This document shows positions 32,301 through 40,797 of a DNA stretch of 48,973 nucleotides, piece after piece (position 1 is the stretch's first letter; each line of letters starts with the position of its first letter). The DNA comes from Levilactobacillus koreensis JCM 16448 (GTDB lineage Bacteria; Bacillota; Bacilli; Lactobacillales; Lactobacillaceae). The notes below the pieces were generated by a model. The model had not been told where the DNA came from. It made no database searches and worked only from the letters and a program-made list of their open reading frames with translations. The stretch spans positions 1-48,973 of the forward strand of contig NZ_AZDP01000026.1 in NCBI RefSeq assembly GCF_001435525.1, given 5' to 3'. The position numbers and the translations under genes were made by a program.

Positions 32301-33328
32301 GTCCGTTTCAGAATTCGCTGACCCTGTAGCGTGCGGGCTTCACGTAAGCCGGCATTGATCAGCACGAAGATGGCGACCCACCCGGTGGCAATCAACAGCC
32401 ACTGCTGCAGGTAGAGAATGTCGAGCAGGGCAAACGGTGCGTTCCAGTCCCAGATGGCGTGCAGGGCAATCGCGAGTAAGTAGAAGCGGAGAAATTTTGG
32501 TTTGACCATGCTACTCCCGGTCACGGGCTGGTGCCCCTCTTTGGCTAAAATAATGGCGGCCCCCATGATGGCTGACCAAATGGTATGGGTCCCGATAGCT
32601 TGCCAGCTCCGCATCAGCAGCGTCACCAAACCATATTGTCCGGTATAGCCGGCCGTCTCAAAGACCGCGAACCCGGCTCCAATGGCAGCACCAACGAGTA
32701 ATCCATTGAAGATGTAATTGAGATGAAACCGGTTGATGAAGGCCGCAATCACCAGCATCTTGGCGGTCTCTTCGATAAAGCCCACGATCAATGCTGACTC
32801 CCACGACGTCCCGTTACCCGACGGAATCAGCGAATACAAAATCATCGTCGCGACCAGAGAAAGAATTCCGCCGACCAAGAAGACCGTCATCAACTGGTAA
32901 ACTGAAATATTGCGAAACACATTGATTTCAAAAAACATGATCAATAAGGAAAACGGCACCGTCAGTGAGCCGATAAAAATCATGCCGGGAACCGCATTGT
33001 CACTCCGAAAAACCAGGAACAGCATGGCTAGTAAAACAAAGCTGGCTCCCAGTAACGCAAAGACACGTGAAAATAACCAGGGCTTCACTGGCGCCGCCGA
33101 TACGGCTTCTAGCGAGGGCGTGGTTTCTTTGGTACCAACAATGAATAAAGCTTCGGCATCATCGAGGTCGTGTGGCTTAAAAACTTCCGTGAACATGGAG
33201 AACAAGTGAATCTCAACAACCTTGTTCTCACCGGTCCACTCGTTCATTTCCTTTGTTGCGTCATCTAATAAATGATTATGGTATTGAAACCGTCGTTTGA
33301 ACGGCTTCGTGGTCTCCTTATCGGCCAT
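32285..33328 (-). CDS. PrsW family intramembrane metalloprotease
   Basis: 347 residues. A soluble N-terminal part of about 90 residues precedes eight or so membrane helices. PrsW motifs: FIEETAKMLVIAA (the EExxK motif), GAAIGAGFAVFET, and LHAIWDWN with the conserved His. PrsW-type enzymes cleave anti-sigma factors or other membrane proteins. No anti-sigma factor gene lies nearby, so the substrate is open. AAGGGGG precedes the start. Confidence 0.85.
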   Translation of the reverse strand: MADKETTKPFKRRFQYHNHLLDDATKEMNEWTGENKVVEIHLFSMFTEVFKPHDLDDAEALFIVGTKETTPSLEAVSAAPVKPWLFSRVFALLGASFVLLAMLFLVFRSDNAVPGMIFIGSLTVPFSLLIMFFEINVFRNISVYQLMTVFLVGGILSLVATMILYSLIPSGNGTSWESALIVGFIEETAKMLVIAAFINRFHLNYIFNGLLVGAAIGAGFAVFETAGYTGQYGLVTLLMRSWQAIGTHTIWSAIMGAAIILAKEGHQPVTGSSMVKPKFLRFYLLAIALHAIWDWNAPFALLDILYLQQWLLIATGWVAIFVLINAGLREARTLQGQRILKRTQLGG

Positions 33329-33379
33329 TACCTTAATCCCCCTTCATCTCTTCTTTTTTAATTGATTAAAAACTTTGTT

Positions 33380-33411
33380 GCACTGCAACTGCCAGGGATT
33401 CCACCTGCTTG
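33380..33411 (-). repeat. Family 1 right-end fragment
   Basis: CACTGCAACTGCCAGGGATT then CCACCTGCTTGG: reverse right end with two substitutions. The rest of 33329-33840 has no gene; weak hairpins near 33775 (ACAGG/CCTGT) and 33813 (TTGAAG/CTTCAA) are of unknown meaning. Confidence 0.6.
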
Positions 33412-33843
33412 GCATGCGCTCTACCACTACTGATAAGGTGAACTGTGCTATAAGGTTTTAGCTAGCTCACCAAATGTCCTTTAGGCCTCTGCAACATATT
33501 TCAACTTCAAATGTACTATTCCATCATGCTTGACGTCAATTCAAGACCGCTTAGCCGCTTTACCGACTAAACTTTTATCATCCCTAATTTGACTACCCAA
33601 TATTAGTCGCAAGTACGGTGGTGAGCAAATCAACTGGCTGGTACTATCGATTAAAGATGGCTCTATTTCTGCCCCATCATTCCTAACGAAGCCTGGCCTT
33701 CCGCTTGGTCTTGCCTATCGCCAATGTCGCCAATTATTTTTTTAATATTCGGGTCTAGCCCGCGATGCCCTTTAAAACAGGGAAAACCTGTCCCCTATCT
33801 TACCTTGAAGTCGGGTCAGCTTCAACTTGGTGTGCGAGTGAGC

Positions 33844-33872
33844 TTGCTAAATGTAACCAGTTACATTATAGT
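33844..33872 (+). promoter_or_regulatory. Promoter with operator filling the spacer
   Basis: -35 TTGCTA (33844-33849), 17 bp, -10 TATAGT (33867-33872). The spacer is an inverted repeat, AATGTAAC-CA-GTTACATT (33850-33867), perfect over 8 bp per arm. A repressor bound there would exclude RNA polymerase. The regulator is not encoded nearby. Confidence 0.7.
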
Positions 33873-33922
33873 TAGAGTAGGCTTTATAGCTTAAATAAGA
33901 ATCAAAGGGGAGACAATATATC

Positions 33923-34882
33923 ATGGCAAAACGCAAAATGATTTTGGACTTGGATACTGGTATTGACGATTCTCTTGCAATCGCTTACGCATTAGGTGCT
34001 CCTGATGTTGACTTGATTGGGATCGTCGGCTCTTACGGCAACGTTGTCGTTGAAGCTGGTGGCCAAAACGCATTGAAGATTTTGGAATTATTGGGCCATA
34101 CCGACATTCCAGTATACTTAGGTGAAAGTCATTCATCAACTTCAGATCACTTCGACCGCATGGAAGTTAGTGCAAACATTCACGGTCAAAATGGTATTGG
34201 TGAAGTTGACTTGCCAGAACCAACCCGTGCTATCGAAAAAGAATCCGGTGTTGATTTCATCATCGACGCTGCACATAAGTACGGCAAGGATCTGACTTTG
34301 GTTCCAACTGGTCCAATGACCAACTTGGCTGCCGCTTTAAAGAAAGCACCAGAAATTGCCAACGAGATTGGCAACATGACCTTCATGGGTGGTGCTTTGA
34401 CTATGCCTGGTAACGTAACGGCTTACGCTGAAGCTAACATCAACCAAGATGCTGAAGCTGCTAACGCCGTCTTGACTAGCCCACTTCACTCAACAATGGT
34501 TGGGTTGGACGTCACGTTGCGGACCCTCTTAACTAAGAAGGAAACCAAGCAATGGCGTGAATTAGGCACGGTTGCCGGTGAAAAGTTTGCCGACATCGTT
34601 GACTACTACATCGAAGCCTACAAGCAATTCAACGACAACTTGGGTGGCTGTGCTTTGCATGACCCACTAGCTGTTGGGGTTGCTTTGGACCCTAGCTTCG
34701 TTACCACGATTGACTTGAACATGGTGGTTAACTACAACAAGGAAACCTACGGCCGGACTATCGGTGACGATAACCGTCTGAACGAACCTACGAACGTTAA
34801 GGTTGCCGTTATGGTTGACAAGGACCGTTACCTCAAGGTCTTCATGAACTACTTAACTGCTCTGTTCAAAGCTAACAAGTAG
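33923..34882 (+). CDS. Inosine-uridine-preferring nucleoside hydrolase family protein
   Basis: 319 residues. The calcium-binding signature KMILDLDTGIDDSLAIAYAL is at the N-terminus; VPTGPMTNLAAAL and MGGALTMPGNVTAYAEANINQDAEAA complete the active site, and HDPLAVGVAL holds the late Asp. Splits nucleosides into base and ribose. Codon choice is strongly biased to GCT, GGT, AAC and GAA, unlike its neighbours, indicating high expression when induced. Monocistronic, probably repressor-controlled through the palindrome in its promoter. Confidence 0.92.
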   Translation: MAKRKMILDLDTGIDDSLAIAYALGAPDVDLIGIVGSYGNVVVEAGGQNALKILELLGHTDIPVYLGESHSSTSDHFDRMEVSANIHGQNGIGEVDLPEPTRAIEKESGVDFIIDAAHKYGKDLTLVPTGPMTNLAAALKKAPEIANEIGNMTFMGGALTMPGNVTAYAEANINQDAEAANAVLTSPLHSTMVGLDVTLRTLLTKKETKQWRELGTVAGEKFADIVDYYIEAYKQFNDNLGGCALHDPLAVGVALDPSFVTTIDLNMVVNYNKETYGRTIGDDNRLNEPTNVKVAVMVDKDRYLKVFMNYLTALFKANK

Positions 34883-34976
34883 ACTTAAACCAACATGATA
34901 TCCCCTGATTAACTGCTAGCCCCACCCTGATGATGGGACAGCGGTTAATCCGTGGTGGTAAAACGGTTTATGCCTC

Positions 34977-35010
34977 AAAAAAGGCGCTCGCCTAGCGAAC
35001 GTCTTTTTTT
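34977..35010 (+). terminator. Terminator of nucleoside hydrolase gene
   Basis: AAAAAAGGCG-TCGC stem with GCGA-CGTCTTTTTT, one internal mismatch. A second hairpin (TTAACTGCT/AGCGGTTAA, about 34909-34948) lies between it and the stop codon. Confidence 0.75.
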
Positions 35011-35095
35011 GTATTTTCCCGTCGAATGGCTTTACTCTGATTACAAAATCCCCTAAACTGTAAAGACAATCTCAAACGAAACGGAGGCGGCCACC

Positions 35096-35443
35096 TTGCA
35101 ACCCATCATTCAACCCGAACACCGCGTCATCAATGGTCTTAGTTATCTCAGCGTCATCTTCATGCCAGTCGGTTTCCCGCTACTGGTTCTCATCATTAGC
35201 GCCTTTACGCCACTGGCCCCAGACGTTCGCCGGTCAGCCCGTCACGCCCTGGTTCTCCAGCTACTGCCCTTTATCAGCTTCATCGTCTTAATGCTAGGTC
35301 TAGGTGGCATGTCCATCTTCACCGGCGTCAGCAGTCGCCTACTGGTTGGTGGTGGTTTTCTGGTCACTGCCTTACTTGTCCTGATTAGTGCGGGTCTCTA
35401 CCTGTATAACATTTACCGCGCCATTCGCATCTTTGCAAGCTAG
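35096..35443 (+). CDS. Small membrane protein, DUF4870-like
   Basis: 115 residues from a TTG with GGAGG at a spacing of 8. Layout typical of DUF4870/Tic20-like proteins: NGLSYLSVIFMPVGFPLLVLII, a polar link with VRRSARHALVLQLLP, then two more helices. Three or four membrane segments. Function unknown. Confidence 0.7.
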   Translation: MQPIIQPEHRVINGLSYLSVIFMPVGFPLLVLIISAFTPLAPDVRRSARHALVLQLLPFISFIVLMLGLGGMSIFTGVSSRLLVGGGFLVTALLVLISAGLYLYNIYRAIRIFAS

Positions 35444-35589
35444 TTAAGAGTAAATTCACTAAAATTGAACGGACTGTAACTCTATTATGTATTACCATGA
35501 CAACTATTGAACCCTTTGTACACTCCATATTTTACTGGCTAATCAATAACCGTTTGACTATCTTCTCAGTCAACAAGAAAACACTGCGT

Positions 35590-35754
35590 AAGCCGAGAGG
35601 TCGCCAGATATGGGCTCAGGCGCGTCGTTCTGCTTAGTTAGCGGGTGACTTTCCCACTGGCTTAGCAGAAGACCAACCTTGTAGACTCGTCCTTTTCGAG
35701 GCTTCAAGTTGTGTCCGCACCGTTCCAGCCCATATCTGGCGGACGGTAAGGCGA
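35590..35754 (+). repeat. Family 2 dispersed repeat, full copy (CAGATATGGGCT type)
   Basis: Outer arms CCAGATATGGGCT (35604-35616) and AGCCCATATCTGG (about 35727-35739). Inside are a TTCTGCTTAG/TTAGCAGAAG hairpin and CTTGTAGACTCG/CGAGGCTTCAAG, which mirrors the second hairpin of family 1. 35444-35589 shows no gene. Confidence 0.8.
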
Positions 35755-35789
35755 AGGAATACTAAACCGTCCAATTTATAATGAGCATT

Positions 35790-35825
35790 AAAAAACGTCG
35801 CCACGACAACCGTGACGGCGTTTTT
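35790..35825. terminator. Terminator of secreted protein gene
   Basis: AAAAACGTCGcCACG with CGTGaCGGCGTTTTT, bidirectional; serves the minus-strand gene ending at 35837. Confidence 0.8.
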
Positions 35826-35836
35826 ATTTACACGAA

Positions 35837-36496
35837 TTATGATCTGTAATTGAAGTTGTTGACCATGGTGGTTACCCCTTGATCGGCGTATTTCGTGGCA
35901 TATTCTTCTTGTTGTTCTTCAGTTAAAGCACCTGAATCTGCGAAGGCCTTCAAGTATTGCTTGTACAGTGTTGGCTTTACGTATTTCTTAGCGTAAGCTG
36001 GTGCCGGACTCTTCTTGACCTTGGTGTAGGTATAGGTCGTCCCAGTCGTGGCTAACCGCCGACTAGCCTTGCTCCCCTTAAGTTTAGTCGTAAAGGTCGT
36101 GCTGGTCTTCTTAGTCAATTTGAACGTGTAAACGGTCTTGGTCAATGACGTTGTCGTCTGGCCATCGGTCGTCGTGAACTTGATCAACTTGTACTTGGTG
36201 GTCAACGTCCGCTTGTTCTTACTGAGCTTGATGGAGGTTGGTACCCCGTATTTTACGTTAGGGGTTGCACCAAAATCACCGAAGATCAACATCTGACCGG
36301 TCTTTTTACCGCTCTTGTAGGTCTTAAAATAAAAGGCTGTCTTTGATTTATCACTCTTGTAATAACGCTTCATATCGGTATTCGTAAAAGTAGGCTTTGC
36401 CTTCGTCTTGGCACTGGCAACGCTTGGAGATACCACGCCACCTAATGTTCCTACAGCCATAACAACTAATCCTAACTTAATCCAAAAACGCTTCAT
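35837..36496 (-). CDS. Secreted Lys/Thr-rich protein, unknown function
   Basis: 219 residues. Signal peptide KRFWIKLGLVVMAVGTLGGV with cleavage near ASA-K (about 30). The mature part is rich in Lys and Thr with alternating beta-type segments (TSIKLSKNKRTLTTKYKL, KTVYTFKLTKKTSTTFTTKL), then a helical C-terminal stretch from about residue 165. Proteins of this composition are common in lactobacilli and unassigned. GGAGG lies before the start. Stand-alone. Confidence 0.75.
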   Translation of the reverse strand: MKRFWIKLGLVVMAVGTLGGVVSPSVASAKTKAKPTFTNTDMKRYYKSDKSKTAFYFKTYKSGKKTGQMLIFGDFGATPNVKYGVPTSIKLSKNKRTLTTKYKLIKFTTTDGQTTTSLTKTVYTFKLTKKTSTTFTTKLKGSKASRRLATTGTTYTYTKVKKSPAPAYAKKYVKPTLYKQYLKAFADSGALTEEQQEEYATKYADQGVTTMVNNFNYRS

Positions 36497-36592
36497 CCCA
36501 AAAATCCTCCTTCAAATCTTCCCTTTAATTCATCCACTCATCTGTTTACATACTGCCATAGCCGTCACCCAAACACAAGTGACATGCATGGG

Positions 36593-37408
36593 TTAGTTTT
36601 TAAGTTCAGTAAAGACCTGTTCCAGATAAGCGGCGATGCCTGCTTCGTTGTTACTCTTAGGGGTAATGTGGTTGGCGGCCTGCTTAACTGCAGGTTGGCC
36701 ATTTAACATAGCGACCCCATCGCCAGCGGCCTTGATCATCCCCAGATCATTTTCCGCATCACCAAATGCCATCAGATTGCTGAAATCCCAGCCGAAATGC
36801 GTTAACAATTGACCCAAGCCAACCGCCTTATCCATATCAGCCGCCAGAAATTCCAAGATTTTAGGCTGCGAACGAACCACGTGATATTGTTCATGCATAG
36901 CCGGCGTTAAGTTGGCCACCACGTCGTCTAAGACTGCGGGCGCCGTTGCCATCACAGCCTTACTGAACAAGTGATCCGGTAAGTCGTTAAAGGCCGTTGG
37001 CGTAAACGTCATTGGGGCCTTCAGCATCTGTTCATATTCCGACTTAGTGAGATCGGCGACCGGATATACTTGATCGAAATCGAGCACGTCTAATGGATAC
37101 CCGTGAGCCGTCGCAAATTCATGGAGTGGTTTAAAGTCGTTACGACTCAACCCACTCTGCGCTAAGGCTTCCTTCGTCGTATTTTGAATCACCAGCGCCC
37201 CGTTAAACGTAATCGTGTAATCTTCTGCGGTCGTTAGCCCCAGTTGCTCCAGATACCCCCAGATGGCGTTGATTGGCCGTCCAGTACACAGCACCACTTT
37301 AACCCCCGCTGTGTGTAACTGTCGTAATGCAGCTGCGTTGGCCTCACTGATAGTCTTATCCGTGTTGAGCAGAGTTTCATCTAGGTCGAGCGCAATCATC
37401 TTAATCAT
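36593..37408 (-). CDS. Cof-type HAD hydrolase
   Basis: 271 residues. HAD motifs: I DLDETLLNTD (nucleophile Asp), II LCTGRP, III the Lys in AADMDKAVGL, IV AFGDAENDLGMI. The large cap between motifs II and III is the Cof type (IIB). Cof enzymes dephosphorylate sugar phosphates, FMN or similar. GGAGG is 10 nt before the ATG. It follows the DUF915 gene on the same strand after about 120 bp. Confidence 0.9.
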   Translation of the reverse strand: MIKMIALDLDETLLNTDKTISEANAAALRQLHTAGVKVVLCTGRPINAIWGYLEQLGLTTAEDYTITFNGALVIQNTTKEALAQSGLSRNDFKPLHEFATAHGYPLDVLDFDQVYPVADLTKSEYEQMLKAPMTFTPTAFNDLPDHLFSKAVMATAPAVLDDVVANLTPAMHEQYHVVRSQPKILEFLAADMDKAVGLGQLLTHFGWDFSNLMAFGDAENDLGMIKAAGDGVAMLNGQPAVKQAANHITPKSNNEAGIAAYLEQVFTELKN

Positions 37409-37529
37409 TCGTCTTTGACCTCCGTTTCACTGTCTAGTTTACACGTAACCGCTACCGAAATAAACAGTGTTTCCGGGATAGTTACGCCAAATTTAAGGCG
37501 GTAAAATGGTCGGCCACAACTCACTTGTT

Positions 37530-38342
37530 TCAAAGTAAATACTGTTGAATGAGGCTGACGATCTGCTGATTTTCCGGTAGGTTGGCATGATTAGCATTCG
37601 CCCCGGTAACCGTCATCTGGGTAAAGTTCTTCACCTGATTTTGGAAAATGTACTTGCCCCGGTTTACACTGTCAAATGGCACGATGCCATCCCCCGTGTA
37701 GGTCTTACTGCCGGCAATCGAGTAGACGACCAACTGCTTGGGTAACCGATTCCGATTGGCACATAACCGGTCAAAGAGCGGCGTATCCACCTTAGGGTTC
37801 TGTTCCTCCAAATTAAATGGTGCGGCGATCGTCATCAACTGATCGGCATGAACGTGAGTTGCGGCCAACTCATCTTCCATGAACAGCGTCAGGACCAACC
37901 CGCCATTGGAGTGACCCATCGCCGAAAAATGATTAAAGGCATACGTTTTCTGCAATGCACGAAAGGCAATGCCAAACCACTTAGCCTGATTTTCAATGTT
38001 GGCCGCCCCATCGTGCCGATTCTGAAACCCCACCACGATATACGGCCGCATATCATCTTGGCGGATGGTCCCCGAATACTTCAATGTCCCATCCGTCATC
38101 ACCTCAACGCGCAGCAAGCTGTGCTTCGTTCCCGATTCCTTATTAAGCTCCTTGACCAGCGCGTTGAACCGATTCTGTGTCGCACTGGACCCGGGCACCA
38201 GAAACACCGGTGCAATCATACTGCGATAGTTCGCACGAACATGTGCCTCTTGATGCGGCCGCCAAATAAAACCGGGCAGGCAGAGTAGAAAGATGGCCCC
38301 TAGAATCAGCCAAAAACTGTGAAACGTTCGTTCTCTTCTCAT
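37530..38342 (-). CDS. Membrane-anchored alpha/beta hydrolase, DUF915
   Basis: 270 residues from the ATG at 38342, with AAAGGGG within the end of the EIIC gene. One N-terminal membrane anchor, then the hydrolase core with nucleophile motif AMGHSNGGLVL and a late GDGIVPFDSV. An extracellular esterase/lipase-like enzyme of unknown substrate. Directly coupled to the EIIC gene (start within 3 bp of its stop), which is an unusual pairing. Confidence 0.85.
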   Translation of the reverse strand: MRRERTFHSFWLILGAIFLLCLPGFIWRPHQEAHVRANYRSMIAPVFLVPGSSATQNRFNALVKELNKESGTKHSLLRVEVMTDGTLKYSGTIRQDDMRPYIVVGFQNRHDGAANIENQAKWFGIAFRALQKTYAFNHFSAMGHSNGGLVLTLFMEDELAATHVHADQLMTIAAPFNLEEQNPKVDTPLFDRLCANRNRLPKQLVVYSIAGSKTYTGDGIVPFDSVNRGKYIFQNQVKNFTQMTVTGANANHANLPENQQIVSLIQQYLL

Positions 38343-38344
38343 GT

Positions 38345-39613
38345 TCACTCACCCCTTTGCGCTAATTGGAACCATTTCACAAACGGATAGTAAATGGCGG
38401 TACTGATCACAAGATTGATGATCGCCAATATCAGCGCTGCCCAGCTGCCACCGGTTCCTAAGTAAGCAATCAAGGGCCCGGGCGTTCCGTTTGCCAAAGG
38501 GTAGGCGACTGCTGGAACTAATTGTAGCCGAACACAGGCCCAACTGATGAGGGTGCAAGCCAGCGGTGCAAGTAAAAACGGCACTGCTAAAGTTGGACTA
38601 AACATCACCGGGAGGCCCACCAGCAAAGGGGTATTCAAGTTGCCCAGCGTCGGTAGTGCACTCAGCCACCCAACACGACGTTGCAAGGGGTCTGGCTTAC
38701 TCAAGAAAATGGCGAGGAGCAATGCCAACACCATTCCCGTTCCGCCCATAGTCGTATAGACGCTCACAATTGTGTGCAACGTCACTGGGTGTGGCAGTTG
38801 CCATCCACTGTGATTCAAAACGGCCGCCAGGTTCTGGGCCGTCTCAATCGTTTGCCCGCTTCCAGTCGTTAGGGGTCCTAGTGCCCCCAGCCACTGAAGC
38901 AGACTGCTGAGCGTGCTGAATCCCAGCAGCCCAAGAATAAAGTGTGGTAACTTAAATGGCCAACGTACGATGCTGGCAAAAGCCACGTTGAGTCCCACCG
39001 TCTGGGTGCTGATCCACAGCAAGCCCAATGCCGCCATGACTAGCAACCACCCACTGGTAATCGAGAGCGTCCGGGGCAAGTTTTCTTCCACTGTCGACTG
39101 GCGTTGAAGCCACCACCGATACCCATTACCCACTAGGAGTCCCATGAGAATCCCGATGCAGACACCCTGAATACCTAAGTTGGTTGAGAGCCACTGGACC
39201 GGCTTTAGTGTCAGGACCGAAGCCCGATTCACGTTAAAGAATTTTAAACTGATCACGGCTGTCATGCCGGCAATCAGGCGGTCGGTCGTGTGCGGCGTGA
39301 CGGCCGCAACTAGATAAAAGCTCACAGCAAATGCAAGCAGAATCGCCGCAAAACCAAGCGTTCCGGCACTGACCAGTCGAAAGTAGGCGCGCAACACCTT
39401 AAGGGGCCAGTCCCAATGACCCACGCCCAAGGTTTGGTAATAATAGCCCGTCTTTTGTAACCACGCACTGTCAAAAAAATCTGCCAAGCTCCCAAGGAGA
39501 ATGACTGGGAAAACTAATTTTAGCGATCGATAAATCGCGTTCATTTGTCGACTGTGGTGCCATCTAATCTCTAAGCCGATTAGATACTTTCCCAATGGAC
39601 TAGTTTGTGTCAT
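38345..39613 (-). CDS. PTS sugar permease EIIC (lactose/cellobiose-type), lone subunit
   Basis: 422 residues with about ten membrane segments. The opening PLGKYLIGLEIRWHHSRQMNAIYRSLKLVFPVILLGS and the later NLNTPLLVGLPVMFSPTLAVPFLLAPL with PLANGTPGPLIAYLGTGGSW fit EIIC of the lactose/cellobiose/diacetylchitobiose group. No EIIA or EIIB domain is in the protein or in this window, so it must borrow partners or act without phosphorylation. Operon: EIIC then DUF915 hydrolase. Confidence 0.78.
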   Translation of the reverse strand: MTQTSPLGKYLIGLEIRWHHSRQMNAIYRSLKLVFPVILLGSLADFFDSAWLQKTGYYYQTLGVGHWDWPLKVLRAYFRLVSAGTLGFAAILLAFAVSFYLVAAVTPHTTDRLIAGMTAVISLKFFNVNRASVLTLKPVQWLSTNLGIQGVCIGILMGLLVGNGYRWWLQRQSTVEENLPRTLSITSGWLLVMAALGLLWISTQTVGLNVAFASIVRWPFKLPHFILGLLGFSTLSSLLQWLGALGPLTTGSGQTIETAQNLAAVLNHSGWQLPHPVTLHTIVSVYTTMGGTGMVLALLLAIFLSKPDPLQRRVGWLSALPTLGNLNTPLLVGLPVMFSPTLAVPFLLAPLACTLISWACVRLQLVPAVAYPLANGTPGPLIAYLGTGGSWAALILAIINLVISTAIYYPFVKWFQLAQRGE

Positions 39614-39693
39614 AACCCCTCACCCCCATTACCAGTGATTTTACGTGATAACGACGGTGTTGGGGGTCAAAAGATAATTGGTTCGGAAGTCCC

Positions 39694-40509
39694 TCAAACT
39701 AGCCACGTCTCTATCTGTTCCATGACTACCCCTTGATCATTTGTCAGCGGCAATACTGCCACATTGGCCAAGAGTTCTGGTGCGGCATTGGCCACAGCCA
39801 GCCCCTGGCCAACCAGTTGTAACATCGCCAAATCATTGCCCGAATCACCAAATGCCGCCATTTCACGCGGGTCGATCTGCCACAAGCTACCCAGCTGACT
39901 GAGTGCCGCCGCCTTACTAACGGTTGGCAAGCTCACATTGAGTCCGCCCAGACCACTACTCGTTGCCGTGATTTTCCCAGCAAACTCACGATTGAAGGCG
40001 GCCTCCTGCTGGGCAACATCGTCTCGCAACCAAGTCACGTCTAGCTTGAGGATCTCATCTTGTACGGCACTGAGGTCGGCAACGCTAGTCAGGCTGGGAT
40101 AAAATGCCCGCGACGCCTGAAACCGACTGCTATCACTGGCCAGTTCGGTGTACGCGGTCGCGGCCCCACAGGCAATCAGAAAGTTATCGGCCATAATAGG
40201 CGCCGTCTGAAGCCACCGCACCGCCGCGCGCCAGTCCGGCATTGGCATGGGGTGCGCCGTCAAAATCGTTCCATTTGCTAACGCAATCAACGCGCCGTCC
40301 TCCACCACGTAAGTTAGGTCGCTAGCGTTTGCCAATCCCGAAAACAACTCGATAACGTGATCTAGCGGGTCCCCGGTCGCAACGACAAAACGCATCCCCC
40401 GCCGCCTCATTTCCGCTAAAATTCGATCAAAGCGGTGCTGGTCATAGCGCCCCGCGTCATTTAAAAACGTCCCGTCTAGATCCGTTGCAATTACCCGTGG
40501 TGTCGTCAT
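39694..40509 (-). CDS. Cof-type HAD hydrolase
   Basis: 271 residues; the start is the ATG at 40509 with GAAGGGGG seven nt before, and the open frame farther upstream is spurious. HAD motifs: IATDLDGTFLND, VVATGDPLDH, the motif III Lys in TVSKAAAL, and AAFGDSGNDLAML. Cof-type cap. Probably a sugar-phosphate phosphatase; it lies 80 bp before the lone EIIC gene on the same strand. Confidence 0.9.
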   Translation of the reverse strand: MTTPRVIATDLDGTFLNDAGRYDQHRFDRILAEMRRRGMRFVVATGDPLDHVIELFSGLANASDLTYVVEDGALIALANGTILTAHPMPMPDWRAAVRWLQTAPIMADNFLIACGAATAYTELASDSSRFQASRAFYPSLTSVADLSAVQDEILKLDVTWLRDDVAQQEAAFNREFAGKITATSSGLGGLNVSLPTVSKAAALSQLGSLWQIDPREMAAFGDSGNDLAMLQLVGQGLAVANAAPELLANVAVLPLTNDQGVVMEQIETWLV

Positions 40510-40705
40510 GGTCGTACCCCCTTCAAAGTATGTCCATCGTACCCGACGCCCCATCGAGAAGCAACGAAATCCGCTTACAAATATTGTTATACCGCGCTTA
40601 ACCACGATTGGTTGCGTTTTCTCCGCAGTCACAATTTGAATGTAGTGCCGCCCAATTATGTTCAGAGTGGCTGTTGGCGATATAAATAAACTCAAAAATT
40701 AATCG

Positions 40706-40734
40706 TTGACATATTTGGTAAACATTTGTACACT
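40706..40734 (+). promoter_or_regulatory. Promoter of the three-gene operon
   Basis: TTGACA (40706-40711), 17 bp, TACACT (40729-40734), 63 bp before the first ATG. Confidence 0.7.
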
Positions 40735-40797
40735 TGGGTCTATTGATACCCGCAATCCAAATATGACTGCTGGCTAACTAAAAGGAGTAACTCTAGC

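Noticed and set aside
40510-40695. Upstream extension of the HAD gene
   Set aside because: The ATG at 40509 has GAAGGGGG before it and the HAD motif begins a few residues later; the extension is low-complexity and lacks a ribosome site.
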